A stretch of 51,393 bases of DNA, taken from a bacterium (lineage in GTDB: Bacteria; T1Sed10-126). The stretch is from positions 1 to 51,393 of the forward strand of contig PWHN01000039.1 in the NCBI GenBank assembly GCA_003554945.1, given 5' to 3'. The position numbers and the translations under genes are program-made. The number at the start of each line of letters is the position of its first letter. The stretch's first letter is position 1. Positions 7,384 through 16,099 of this stretch are shown in pieces. The notes below the pieces were generated by a model. It ran no database searches and was not told where the DNA came from. It saw only the letters and a program-made list of their open reading frames with translations.

Positions 7384-9225
7384 TTGATTACGTCTTGTAA
7401 GCTCTTGGGGACACGGGCTATTATTTTTGTCGTTTGTTGTTTATCCGCGATGAGCTTAATCCTTTTATCCCCCCCTGTTCAGGCGCTGGAAGAAGCCGAA
7501 GAATTAGATGAAGCCGGGGAGCTCCGGGAGGCGTATTACCGCTACCGGGATCTTTTCGAAGAAAATCCAGAAGATGAAGAAGTGGCTCTCGGGTTACTTC
7601 GTGTGGCAACTGATCTGGAACGTTGGGAAATGGCCGCTGCTGCGCTGGAACGCTACGATTGGCTTGAACCGGACAGTCCTGAAGTTGCCCGTCAGGCCAC
7701 CCGCATGTATTATCACCAGAACGAGTTGGACACAGCTCTGGAGTATGCAGAAATTTATCGTGAGCGTGCCCCCGGTGACTGGCGGCCCTTCCATTTTTTA
7801 TCTCAAATACATTTTGCCCGGCATGACTACCTCAGAGCTCGTGATTCTGTCAACTCAGCCGAGTTACGTTCGCCGGATAATCCCTGGGTTTTGCTTGACA
7901 GGTTTCAACTGGAGCTCCGGTTGCGTGATCGGTTTGACGAAGAGATTCTTGACCGGCTCCTGGAAACGGCTCAGCATGCTAACATTTTTTGGGATATTGC
8001 TGGGCTTGATGAGGTCCGTGATGATCTTGAGCGGACCCGTGAAATTCTGGAAACCGGACTGAATTTTTTGCCGGCAGAGCGACCTCCTATTTTGCGCCCG
8101 GTTTCAGAGGACCAATATCGTTACCGTCTGGCCCGCATTCAGTACAGACTGGGAGATCTGGAGGCGGCGTCGGAAACTATGCAGCCGGTTGAAAACGGTC
8201 TTCGGGTTGAATGGTTTAAAACCATGCTGATCGAAGAACCCGAAGAACGTCTTGAACAGCTTGCTGTGTTGTTTGCCGACAACCCGGACAATCCAGCACT
8301 GCAATGGTATTTATCCCGAGAGGCGCGGCAACGCCAGGGTCGTGAAGGCGAGCTCCGCCAGCAGCTTGCAGATTATTTTTATCGTGAGTTCAGGAGTAAT
8401 TTCTTTCTCAATTACCTTGAGGCTTCACTAAGTGCTCTCAATCGAAGTCTGGAAATGGATCCGTTGAATGCCAGCCGGCAGTTTGAGCTAACCCGATATT
8501 TTGGCGAAAGAGGCTGGGAACGTTCACAGCTTCAGGGGGGAGAAAGGGTTGAGGAACTGGGGATTGACCCGCCCGAGCAGATCAGTGATTATCTTGAGGG
8601 GTTGAGGGTATCGCCAACCCCGGAAGGTTTTATTTCCCCTGTTAATCCAACCGTAAAGATAGCTATCAATATTGAGGATCCTTTGACTGCACCGCCGGAA
8701 ATAGAAGAGATACTGGCCTCGATGTTCCGACAGCTTTTCCACCATTACCCAGTTTTTGAGCTGGATGAAGTGATAACGGAAACTATGGCAGCCGGAGAGT
8801 TACGCCGTGAGGTTCGTGAGACGGATATTGAAGGAGCACTGCGTCTTAATATTCGAAAGTGGGAGGAAGAAATAATTGCTGAACTTAGCTTCTATTTGCC
8901 CGGGGAGGAAGAGGAAACTTTAACCTTTTATGACGCCGGGCAACGTAATCTATGGCGTCTGCTGGATTTTTCTCTTACAAATTTTCGTGATCACTGGCCC
9001 TGGACGGGTCGGGTCTTTGAAACCAGCGAAAGCGGCGCTCTTATCAACCTGGGAAGAATACATGGGTTGGGCGAGGGCGACCTGTTTGAACTGGGCGAGC
9101 GCGAATTCCCGGTTTCGGAAATTTATGAGCAGTGGCTGGAGCTTGAATTTCCCAGTCCTATTTTTGAGGGAAGGATACAAAGAGGTTCGAGAGCGCGATT
9201 AATCGAGCGAAGGGAGGAGGATTAA
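7384..9225 (+). CDS. Secreted TPR-like repeat protein
   Basis: A 613-residue acidic protein. I chose TTG 7384, just after the ATPase stop, because it gives a clean signal peptide: a short basic start, a hydrophobic stretch (AIIFVVCCLSAMSLILL), then a likely cleavage after PPVQA. Residues about 30-430 form helical tetratricopeptide-like repeats (for example LREAYYRYRDLFEENPEDEE and DNPALQWYLSREARQRQG). The C-terminal 180 residues look different, with beta-strand-rich segments and a glycine-rich GRIHGLGEGDLFELG turn resembling periplasmic domains in CsgG/FlgT-like proteins, but I cannot assign it. It follows the PilB-like gene by 7 bases and precedes aroE by one, so it may serve the same envelope machine. 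Its exact function is unknown. Confidence 0.7.
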   Translation: MITSCKLLGTRAIIFVVCCLSAMSLILLSPPVQALEEAEELDEAGELREAYYRYRDLFEENPEDEEVALGLLRVATDLERWEMAAAALERYDWLEPDSPEVARQATRMYYHQNELDTALEYAEIYRERAPGDWRPFHFLSQIHFARHDYLRARDSVNSAELRSPDNPWVLLDRFQLELRLRDRFDEEILDRLLETAQHANIFWDIAGLDEVRDDLERTREILETGLNFLPAERPPILRPVSEDQYRYRLARIQYRLGDLEAASETMQPVENGLRVEWFKTMLIEEPEERLEQLAVLFADNPDNPALQWYLSREARQRQGREGELRQQLADYFYREFRSNFFLNYLEASLSALNRSLEMDPLNASRQFELTRYFGERGWERSQLQGGERVEELGIDPPEQISDYLEGLRVSPTPEGFISPVNPTVKIAINIEDPLTAPPEIEEILASMFRQLFHHYPVFELDEVITETMAAGELRREVRETDIEGALRLNIRKWEEEIIAELSFYLPGEEEETLTFYDAGQRNLWRLLDFSLTNFRDHWPWTGRVFETSESGALINLGRIHGLGEGDLFELGEREFPVSEIYEQWLELEFPSPIFEGRIQRGSRARLIERREED

Positions 9226-9226
9226 G

Positions 9227-10066
9227 TTGAAGACCATAGACAGATACGGACAACCGTTATTTGTAATAGGTAATCCGGTTGAACATACTATTTCACCGCC
9301 AATTCACAACCGGGCTTTTCAGGTGGCAGAACTTCCGCACCGTTATTTTGCGCTTCAAGTAGAGGCAGGGGAGCTGGGCAGGCTGGTTGATTTACTTATC
9401 GACTTAGACAGTCCCGGTGTTAACGTCACGCTCCCCCACAAGGAGAGCATTTGTTCGGTCATATCAAACAAAAGCAGCGAGGTTAAGCGTCTGGGTGCTG
9501 CCAATACAGTTTACCGTCGACGCGGGGAACTGCGGCTTGCGAACACTGACGTCTACGGTTTTTCTAAACTGGCCGCCCCCTGGGAGGAAGAGGCCCGCCG
9601 CGGTGGTGTGTTATTGCTTGGAGCCGGTGGTGCTGCTCGTGCATGTCTGCTGGCTTTTGAACAAATGGGCTGTGAAAAGGTAACTATATACGATGAAGTT
9701 AAGAAGAAAGCAGCGAGAATGGAGGAAGAATTTCGGGAATTGCAGATTGATGTTATCGACAAACCGGAGCTTGACAAAGGGGGATTTGAAGCCCGAGTTG
9801 TGGTCAACGCCACGCCGGTCGGGCTTGAGGAAGGCGAGCCTTCAGTGCTGCCGGAAAAAGTGATCGAACCGGATATGGTCGGGATTGATCTTATTTACAA
9901 CCGGCGCACAAAATTTTTAGAACTTTTCGAAGCTAAAGGATGTCCGAATTGTGGGGGGCTGGATATGCTGGTTTACCAGGCTGCTCGCTCCTGGGAGCTA
10001 TGGACGGATCGACAGCCACCGGTTGAAGCAATGTTTGAAGCGGCCCGGGAAGCAGTTGGAACGTAA
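9227..10066 (+). CDS. aroE: Shikimate dehydrogenase
   Basis: A 279-residue NADP-dependent enzyme that reduces 3-dehydroshikimate to shikimate in aromatic amino acid synthesis. The substrate motif near the start reads GNPVEHTISPPIHN, with Thr in place of the usual Ser of HS-SP. The catalytic pair is visible: K72 in NVTLPHKE and D108 in ANTDVYGF. The nucleotide site is LGAGGAARA. The C-terminal domain contains GGLDMLVYQAARSWELWT. TTG 9227 follows an excellent GGGAGGAGG ribosome binding site. The stop codon overlaps the first base of the prepilin peptidase ATG. With aroK close by and trp genes downstream, this run supplies the aromatic pathway. Confidence 0.95.
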   Translation: MKTIDRYGQPLFVIGNPVEHTISPPIHNRAFQVAELPHRYFALQVEAGELGRLVDLLIDLDSPGVNVTLPHKESICSVISNKSSEVKRLGAANTVYRRRGELRLANTDVYGFSKLAAPWEEEARRGGVLLLGAGGAARACLLAFEQMGCEKVTIYDEVKKKAARMEEEFRELQIDVIDKPELDKGGFEARVVVNATPVGLEEGEPSVLPEKVIEPDMVGIDLIYNRRTKFLELFEAKGCPNCGGLDMLVYQAARSWELWTDRQPPVEAMFEAAREAVGT

Positions 10067-10884
10067 TGTTTTCAATTCTATTTCTGATTTTTTTGTTTGG
10101 TCTCTGTCTGGGCTCGTTCCTTAACGTCTGTATTTATCGTCTGCCCCGTGAACAATCGGTAATCGGTGGCCGCAGTTACTGCCCCGCTTGTGACCGAATG
10201 ATTGCCTGGCACGATAACATCCCGCTTTTGAGTTATGTCATTTTACTTGGCCGCTGCCGCTACTGCGACGAAAAGATAAGTTTTCGTTATTTTACAGTTG
10301 AGCTGCTTTCGGGACTGGCCCTCGTATTGGCGGGTTATTACTGGCTTTTTCGGCCGCAGAACCCCTACTGGTTCAATTTTATTTCATACTCCTACCTTAT
10401 CCTCGTATCAATTGCAATTTTGTTTATAGATCTTGAATTTTCTATCATTCCGAACCAGCTCAGCTATTCGCTGATAATAACCGGATTGGCCGCCGGTTTT
10501 TTCACTCATGCTCCACTTTCGCCTGCCCGTGTTTCCTTTGCTCCACAGCAGTTCTGGTGGTCCCTGGCCGGTTTTCTGGTTGGAGGAACAATATTTCTTG
10601 TTCTGGCCCTTGTCTCGCCACTGATTTATGGCCAATCCGCGCTGGGTATGGGGGACGTGAAGCTGATTGCTGGCTATGGTGCCTGGATGGGTCCCCGGGC
10701 GGCTCTATTTATAATTGTTGTCGGTTCTCTAATCGGTGCCGTGGTTGGTTCAACCTTAATGATTGCGCGTGGTAAATCACTGCGCAACGAAATTCCTTTT
10801 GGACCTTTTCTCTGTCTGGCCGCCGTATTTTATCTCTTCTGGGGAGCTGAACTGGTCTCCTGGTATGTGGGGTTATTTTCTTGA
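10066..10884 (+). CDS. pilD: Prepilin peptidase / N-methyltransferase (PilD/GspO)
   Basis: A 272-residue integral membrane aspartyl protease that cleaves and methylates type IV prepilin leaders. The N-terminal methylation domain begins FGLCLGSFLNVCIYRLP and has the two zinc CxxC pairs (YCPACD and CRYCDEK). The catalytic aspartates lie in IDLEFSIIPN and in the GxGD motif GMGDVKLIAGYGAW. Several hydrophobic helices follow. Its ATG overlaps the aroE stop, and its stop overlaps the aroK TTG start. A prepilin peptidase between two aromatic-pathway genes is a known arrangement in some Firmicutes and points to pilus or competence-type machinery, consistent with the PilB-like gene upstream. Confidence 0.95.
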   Translation: MFSILFLIFLFGLCLGSFLNVCIYRLPREQSVIGGRSYCPACDRMIAWHDNIPLLSYVILLGRCRYCDEKISFRYFTVELLSGLALVLAGYYWLFRPQNPYWFNFISYSYLILVSIAILFIDLEFSIIPNQLSYSLIITGLAAGFFTHAPLSPARVSFAPQQFWWSLAGFLVGGTIFLVLALVSPLIYGQSALGMGDVKLIAGYGAWMGPRAALFIIVVGSLIGAVVGSTLMIARGKSLRNEIPFGPFLCLAAVFYLFWGAELVSWYVGLFS

Positions 10885-11384
10885 CTGTCGCTCCCTGGCG
10901 CGTTTACTTGCTTGGTTTTATGGGAGCCGGCAAGACTACTGTGGGGGAGCAGCTGTGCGAGGAGCTTGGCTGGCCGGTTAAGGAACTCGATGAGCTGATT
11001 GAGCAGCGAGCTGGGGCGACGATTCCGGAAATTTTTGCCGAACGGGGGGAAGCCGAGTTTCGCCAACTGGAAACAGCAGAACTCAAGCGGGTGTCCCGGC
11101 AAAAGCCGCCGTTAATTATTTCCTGCGGTGGTGGCGTTCCGCTGGCACCCGAAAATCGAAAGGTCATGAGAAAAAACGGGAAACCAGTTTATCTGTATGT
11201 CTCACCTGAAGTTGCCTGGCAGCGTGTTTCTGGTGACGCCAACCGTCCGCTGGCTCAATCACGCGAACAGTTTTTTAAACTCTGGAACGAGCGTGACCCT
11301 ATCTACAGCCGTTTTAATAACCGTGTTGACACGACTGATAAGACCCCTAAAGAAATCGCAAAAAAAGTGTTGGAGTTGTTATAA
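10881..11384 (+). CDS. aroK: Shikimate kinase
   Basis: A 167-residue P-loop kinase that phosphorylates shikimate at the 3-position. The Walker A motif GFMGAGKT is at residues 12-19, with the magnesium and shikimate site DELIEQRAG and the lid-side motif SCGGGVPL also visible. The lid region contains NRPLAQS, and the end KEIAKKVLELL is typical. The start is TTG 10881, overlapping the stop of the prepilin peptidase gene in TTGA, so coupled translation is likely. Length matches the family. The following 114-bp gap is AT-rich with no clear terminator. Confidence 0.95.
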   Translation: MTVAPWRVYLLGFMGAGKTTVGEQLCEELGWPVKELDELIEQRAGATIPEIFAERGEAEFRQLETAELKRVSRQKPPLIISCGGGVPLAPENRKVMRKNGKPVYLYVSPEVAWQRVSGDANRPLAQSREQFFKLWNERDPIYSRFNNRVDTTDKTPKEIAKKVLELL

Positions 11385-11498
11385 TAGTGTCTCAAAATAG
11401 CTATCAGTATGAAAATTATGAGATTTTCTGGTCATGACAGCCAAAATAAAAATACTGGTCAATTTTTTTAAACAAATATATATGAAGGAGTTGTAACT

Positions 11499-11996
11499 AT
11501 GGCACAACCAAATGAGGTAAATCAGCACCAGCGTGTGGCGGTTTTTGTTGACGTCCAAAACATGTATTATTCAGCACGCTATCAGTACAGCAACAAGGTC
11601 AATTTTGAAAAGCTGATAGAGAAGACGATTCGAGGCCGTAAAATGATCCGAGCCATCGCCTATCTGGTTCAATCGGATGAAATTGATCAATCACGCTTTG
11701 AGGAGATACTGGACCAGTCCGGCTACGAGGTTAAGAATAAGCAGTTACGCACCCGTCCGGACGGCAGTGCAAAAGCTGACTGGGACATGGGGATTGCAAT
11801 TGACGCGATTGCCATCGGTGAGAAGGTAGATGTTGTCTGTCTTGTCAGCGGGGACGGCGATTTTGTAGACATGGTAGAAATGCTCAAGGGAAATGGAGTC
11901 AAGGTGGAAGTATTTTCTTTCCCCTCCAGTACTGCAGAGGAGCTCAAACAGTCCGCGACTGAGTATTATCCTATGGACGAGGAATACCTGCTGTAA
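11499..11996 (+). CDS. NYN-domain (LabA/DUF88-like) protein
   Basis: A 165-residue protein of the LabA/DUF88 branch of PIN-like NYN domains, predicted to be RNases. Conserved acidic positions are present: VFVDVQNMYYSAR near the start, KADWDMGIAIDAI in the middle and CLVSGDGDFVDMVEMLK afterwards. GVKVEVFSFPSSTAEELKQSATEYYPMDE completes the fold. These carry the Asp residues expected to bind metal. ATG 11499 lies behind AAGGAG. Family members are often orphan genes beside metabolic operons and no substrate is known. It is separated from the next gene by 12 bases and may share its message. Confidence 0.88.
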   Translation: MAQPNEVNQHQRVAVFVDVQNMYYSARYQYSNKVNFEKLIEKTIRGRKMIRAIAYLVQSDEIDQSRFEEILDQSGYEVKNKQLRTRPDGSAKADWDMGIAIDAIAIGEKVDVVCLVSGDGDFVDMVEMLKGNGVKVEVFSFPSSTAEELKQSATEYYPMDEEYLL

Positions 11997-12008
11997 GCGG
12001 CTTTATCT

Positions 12009-12932
12009 GTGGTTAAACAGCAGCTTTTTATAATGGATCCACCGCCTGAAGAGGTGGATCCTGACCATGACACTACATACGTTCTAATAGAGGAAGCTTG
12101 CGCCCGGGGGTATGAGGTCTGGACAGCACCGGCTTCGAGTTTAAGTCTCGATCAATCCGGTCTTTCAGTAAATGCAGAGAAATACGGGAGTGACGATAAG
12201 ACAAAGAGGCAAGTGGATGTTGATAGATTTGAACTGGTCTGGATGCGAGAGGATCCGCCTTTTGATCGTAATTATTTGTTTGCCACTTATCTGCTGGAGT
12301 ATGCGGCACCCCCGGTGATTAATAATCCCACTGGACTCAGGGATTCAAATGAAAAACTATTTATTCTCGAATTTCCTGAGCTAATTCCTCCCACCTGGGT
12401 AGGAGCTGAACTGGCGGAAGCAAAACAGTTTGTTGAAACTGTAGGCGGTAAGGCAGTGGTCAAAAGTCTCTCCGGTTATGGCGGTGAAGAGGTTCACCTG
12501 CTAACTCTGGGTGATGAGCATTTCCAAACTATATTTGCAGAGTTAACTGACGACGGTTGTCGCCCGGTAATGCTGCAGAAGTTTTATCCCGAGGTCAGGG
12601 GAGAGGGGGACAGGCGTTTGATTTTGCTGGACGGTCGGCCGATTGGCGGATTGACCCGTTACCCGGCAGCGGGAGACTTTAGGGCTAACCTGCATTCTGG
12701 CGGCAGCGCCGGCGAAGCTTACGTTTCACCGGCCGAAGAGAAGCTTTGCCGGCAGATTGCTCCTGAGTTAAAAAATCGCGGTCTTTATCTGGTTGGGCTT
12801 GATCTTGTGGGAGGATTGATTACTGAAATAAATGTAACCAGCCCTACCTGTGTCCAGGAGATTAATCGGCTTGCCGGAAAAAAATTGGAGGCAGATATAC
12901 TGGATTTTGCCGAAGCTATTCTGGAGGGGTAG
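12009..12932 (+). CDS. gshB: Glutathione synthetase-like ATP-grasp ligase (GshB family)
   Basis: A 307-residue ATP-grasp protein that closely follows the bacterial GshB layout. Near the start it has FIMDPPPEEVDPDHDTTYVL, then MREDPPFDRNYLFATYLLE, RDSNEKLF, the loop SLSGYGGEEV, and at the end GLDLVGGLITEINVTSPT. These match the substrate and ATP signatures of enzymes that join glycine to gamma-glutamylcysteine. No gshA is nearby. Glutathione synthesis is unusual in anaerobic Firmicutes, so a related thiol or peptide ligase is possible. GTG 12009 lacks a strong ribosome binding site and the gene sits 12 bases after the NYN gene. It ends 59 bases before hisG with no obvious promoter between. Confidence 0.85.
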   Translation: MVKQQLFIMDPPPEEVDPDHDTTYVLIEEACARGYEVWTAPASSLSLDQSGLSVNAEKYGSDDKTKRQVDVDRFELVWMREDPPFDRNYLFATYLLEYAAPPVINNPTGLRDSNEKLFILEFPELIPPTWVGAELAEAKQFVETVGGKAVVKSLSGYGGEEVHLLTLGDEHFQTIFAELTDDGCRPVMLQKFYPEVRGEGDRRLILLDGRPIGGLTRYPAAGDFRANLHSGGSAGEAYVSPAEEKLCRQIAPELKNRGLYLVGLDLVGGLITEINVTSPTCVQEINRLAGKKLEADILDFAEAILEG

Positions 12933-12991
12933 AGGTCTTTTGAAATTTAAGGCAGGATACGGAGTTTTCAACAGGCAGGAGGTAGCACAAA

Positions 12992-13612
12992 ATGCTCACA
13001 TTTGCGGTGCCCAAAGGACGTATGCTGGAGCAGACCACTCGCTGTTTGCGTGAGGCCGGCTGGTCTATTCCTGATTTTGATCCCGGCAAGCGTGAATTAA
13101 TTTTTTATGACAACGACCGCAACTTTAAATTTGTGCTTGTCAAACCCTACGACGTGCCCACTTATGTTGAGTATGGAGCTGCCGAAATAGGTGTTGCCGG
13201 GAAAGACATAATTGAGGAACGGGAAGCAAATGTATACGAGTTGCTTGATTTAAAGTTCAGTCGCTGCCGCTTATCCGTTGCTCGTCCCGAACAGACTCCC
13301 CCCGGTGCTGTAAGTTCGCGGGTTGCCACTGAATTTGTAAACTTAACTAAAAAGTATTTTTCTTCGCGTGGGGAAAACGTAGAAGTTATCAAGCTACACG
13401 GCTCCGTGGAGCTTGCTCCACTGCTTGATCTGGCAGGTCGGATAGTTGACATAGTTTCAAGTGGTCGAACGTTAAAACAGAACAATCTGGTTGAGGAGGA
13501 AGTTATTTTAAAATCAAGCGCCCGTCTGATTGTTAACCGGCCTGCGTTAAAGCTGCACCAGGAAGAAATCAAAGAGAAAATCAAACGTTTAAAAGGAGTG
13601 TTAGACCAGTGA
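12992..13612 (+). CDS. hisG: ATP phosphoribosyltransferase, short form
   Basis: A 206-residue enzyme for the first step of histidine synthesis, joining ATP and PRPP. Conserved pieces include TFAVPKGRMLEQT, AEIGVAGKDII, and LDLAGRIVDIVSSGRTLKQNNL, which holds the PRPP site. The protein lacks the C-terminal regulatory domain of the long form. Short HisG enzymes are known to need HisZ, a tRNA-synthetase-like partner; no hisZ is seen in this window. CAGGAGG lies a few bases before ATG 12992. Its end overlaps the GTG start of hisD by four bases (GTGA), beginning the his operon. Confidence 0.96.
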   Translation: MLTFAVPKGRMLEQTTRCLREAGWSIPDFDPGKRELIFYDNDRNFKFVLVKPYDVPTYVEYGAAEIGVAGKDIIEEREANVYELLDLKFSRCRLSVARPEQTPPGAVSSRVATEFVNLTKKYFSSRGENVEVIKLHGSVELAPLLDLAGRIVDIVSSGRTLKQNNLVEEEVILKSSARLIVNRPALKLHQEEIKEKIKRLKGVLDQ

Positions 13613-14883
13613 TAGAAATTTTAAACACAGCTACCGATGAAATTAGTTTTAAACAGAGCCCTCTGGCAAGGGAAGACGCTGAAACTCAGCGTAAGATCAA
13701 GAATATGGTGGGTAAGATACGTCGTGAGGGTTGGCCCGCTGTTGTGGAGTATTCGCTTGAATACGATGATGTCGATCCAGAGCCCTCACCGTTAGCTCCT
13801 TCACAACTGGAAGAGAGCTGGGAACAACTTGACTCCCGTGCCAGGAAGGCGCTGAAAAAAGCCAAAAAACGCATTGGTCGTTATCAGAAGGCCCTGCTAC
13901 CCAGTTCACGCAATTTCACAGAATTAACCGGTGGTTTGCTTGGTGATATAGTCCGGCCGCTGAATCGTGTCGGCTGCTACATTCCCGGCGGTCGAGTTCC
14001 GATGCCTTCGTCAGTATTAATGACGGCTTACATTGCCGAAGTGGCCGGGGTCGAGGAAATAATTATCTGTTCGCCGCCCGGAGAAGACGGACTGCCTCAT
14101 CCTACTATTCAGGCCGCCGCTCACCTGTTGGAGGACGTTGAAGTGTACGGGATCGGCGGTGTACAGGCGATCGCCGCCATGGCTTACGGAGCCGGCGAGC
14201 TCCCCGGAGTTGATCTGGTTGCGGGCCCTGGAAATAATTACGTGACCCTGGCTAAAAAAGAGGTATACGGTGATGTTGATATCGATATGTTAGCAGGTCC
14301 CTCGGAGATTGCCATAATTGCCGAGCAGCCAGCCGCCAATCCTCGATTTGTTGCCGCCGATCTGCTCTCGCAGGCTGAACACGACCCCCGGGCACGCGCC
14401 TATCTATTTACTCCTCATTTGACGCTGGCTGAAAAGGTTCGTGAGGAAATAAATAAATTAAGTGCCAATCATCCCCACGAAGACGTGATGGAAAAATCAT
14501 TGCGTGACTCTGCATTGATAGTAACTTCCGGGATAGAGGAGGCAATTAGTCTCTCCAATCAGCTTGCTCCCGAACATCTGGAGCTACACGTCATCAAGCC
14601 GATGGCTCTGGTTGACGACTGTGAAAATGCCGGCGCCATATTTTGTGGCGACTGGACACCAGAGGCAATAGGCGATTATGTCGCCGGCCCCAGCCATACT
14701 TTACCTACCGGGGGCAGCGCCCGTTTCTTCAGTCCACTCTCGGTCTACACGTTTATTCGTCACCAGTCGTTAGTTGCGTTGACCGAGGGCGATTACCGGG
14801 AAATAGCTCCTGCTACTGAAACACTTGCAGAACTGGAGTCTCTACCCGCACACAAATATAGCTCAGCCGTCAGGCTCGAGTGA
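13609..14883 (+). CDS. hisD: Histidinol dehydrogenase
   Basis: A 424-residue zinc enzyme that oxidises histidinol to histidine in two NAD-dependent steps. Diagnostic stretches are VGCYIPGGRVPMPSSVLM, AGPGNNYVTLAKKEVYG, DMLAGPSEIAIIAE, LLSQAEHDPRA with the metal-binding Glu and His, and APEHLELH, which supplies the catalytic Glu-His pair. GPSHTLPTGGSARF completes the active site. Length is normal. The GTG 13609 start overlaps the hisG stop. hisB follows after 17 bases behind a GAGGTGAT ribosome binding site. Confidence 0.97.
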   Translation: MIEILNTATDEISFKQSPLAREDAETQRKIKNMVGKIRREGWPAVVEYSLEYDDVDPEPSPLAPSQLEESWEQLDSRARKALKKAKKRIGRYQKALLPSSRNFTELTGGLLGDIVRPLNRVGCYIPGGRVPMPSSVLMTAYIAEVAGVEEIIICSPPGEDGLPHPTIQAAAHLLEDVEVYGIGGVQAIAAMAYGAGELPGVDLVAGPGNNYVTLAKKEVYGDVDIDMLAGPSEIAIIAEQPAANPRFVAADLLSQAEHDPRARAYLFTPHLTLAEKVREEINKLSANHPHEDVMEKSLRDSALIVTSGIEEAISLSNQLAPEHLELHVIKPMALVDDCENAGAIFCGDWTPEAIGDYVAGPSHTLPTGGSARFFSPLSVYTFIRHQSLVALTEGDYREIAPATETLAELESLPAHKYSSAVRLE

Positions 14884-14900
14884 CTTTCTGAGGTGATAAT

Positions 14901-15488
14901 ATGAATGGCCGTAGAGCTTTAGTAGAAAGAGAGACAAAAGAGACGGATTTAGTGGTGGAGCTAAGCCTCGACGATTACAATGACCCGCTTATCGATACTA
15001 CTGTCCCCTTCTTTGACCACATGCTTGAACAACTTGCTAAACACAGTGGTTTTGCTCTACGTGTTGAAGGGAGCGGTGACACAGAAATCGATTCTCATCA
15101 TCTAATTGAAGATACCGGAATTGTCCTTGGACAGGCTTTAAACGAAGCTTTAGGCGAACGTCGCGGCATAAGTCGCTATGCCAGTCTGGACCTTGTTTTT
15201 GATGAAACTATGGTGCGAGGCGCCGTGGATATAAGCGGCCGAGCTTTTTTTGACTGTAACCTGGAGATAGACGGTGATATTGAAGGTTTCCCGCTCGAAG
15301 TTTTGCCTGAATTTTTAAGATCTTTCGCCGATCAGGCAAATATTACATTACACATCGATCAGATTAAATCGAGCAACAGGCACCATCTCGCGGAAGCCGT
15401 TTTTAAATGTCTGGCCAGAATTTTGCGAGCGGCGGTTAAGGTGACAGGGGAGGACGTCCCCTCGACCAAGGGAACTCTTACAAAGTGA
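14901..15488 (+). CDS. hisB: Imidazoleglycerol-phosphate dehydratase
   Basis: A 195-residue monofunctional dehydratase with the manganese-binding His motifs in place: DTTVPFFDHMLEQLAKHSGF, DSHHLIEDTGIVLG, and in the second half-repeat KSSNRHHLAEAVFKCLARILR. The N-terminal R-A-VERETKETD pattern is normal, and the end STKGTL is the usual C-terminus. It lacks the phosphatase domain of the bifunctional enterobacterial form, so histidinol phosphatase must come from another gene not in this window. Its last bases overlap the GTG start of hisH. Confidence 0.97.
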   Translation: MNGRRALVERETKETDLVVELSLDDYNDPLIDTTVPFFDHMLEQLAKHSGFALRVEGSGDTEIDSHHLIEDTGIVLGQALNEALGERRGISRYASLDLVFDETMVRGAVDISGRAFFDCNLEIDGDIEGFPLEVLPEFLRSFADQANITLHIDQIKSSNRHHLAEAVFKCLARILRAAVKVTGEDVPSTKGTLTK

Positions 15489-16099
15489 TTAAAATTGTTG
15501 ATTATGGAGTCGGCAACCTCCGTTCCGTTCAAAAAGCTTTCGAAAAGGTGGGCTATACCGCCTCTTTAGTTTCTAAACCGGAGGAATTGCAGGGTTGCGA
15601 TCTGCTTGTTCTGCCCGGCGTCGGAGCTTTTGATCGGGCTGTTTACAACCTCAAACAGCGAAAACTCTGGTCTCCAATTGCTGAGCATCTCAAGGCGGGG
15701 CGTCCCTACCTGGGGATATGTCTGGGATTGCAGCTTCTGTTTGAAGGAAGCGAGGAGGGACGGGAGAGTGGATTTGCACAATTTCCGGGGAAAGTTATTG
15801 AGTTTAAAAATATTACCCCGGTGCCTCACATGGGATGGAATGAGACCGTCTGGGTTAACGAGGGAGTCAATTTAAGTCCGGCTGCGGTTGAAATTCCCTG
15901 TTACTACTACGTTCATTCCTACTTTCCTGTTCCCGCCGATCCCGATCTAACAGCGGCTTACTCTGATTACGGAGGTCGGTTCTGTTCAGCGGTGCGGCGC
16001 GGAAATGTTATGGGTGTACAATTTCACCCGGAGAAGAGTCAGTTCGCCGGTCTTAATTTTTTAAAAAAATACTGTGAAGGAGTCCTAAATTATGACTGA
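15485..16099 (+). CDS. hisH: Imidazole glycerol phosphate synthase, glutaminase subunit
   Basis: A 204-residue class I glutamine amidotransferase that feeds ammonia to HisF. The catalytic triad is visible: C79 in GICLGLQLLFE, and H181 and E183 in GVQFHPEKSQ. The oxyanion region LVLPGVGAFDRAV and PVPHMGWNE are also conserved. Start is GTG 15485 in GTGA overlap with hisB. The 3' end overlaps hisA by 8 bases, so translation is likely coupled. HisF, its partner, lies after hisA and a repeat-filled gap. Confidence 0.96.
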   Translation: MIKIVDYGVGNLRSVQKAFEKVGYTASLVSKPEELQGCDLLVLPGVGAFDRAVYNLKQRKLWSPIAEHLKAGRPYLGICLGLQLLFEGSEEGRESGFAQFPGKVIEFKNITPVPHMGWNETVWVNEGVNLSPAAVEIPCYYYVHSYFPVPADPDLTAAYSDYGGRFCSAVRRGNVMGVQFHPEKSQFAGLNFLKKYCEGVLNYD

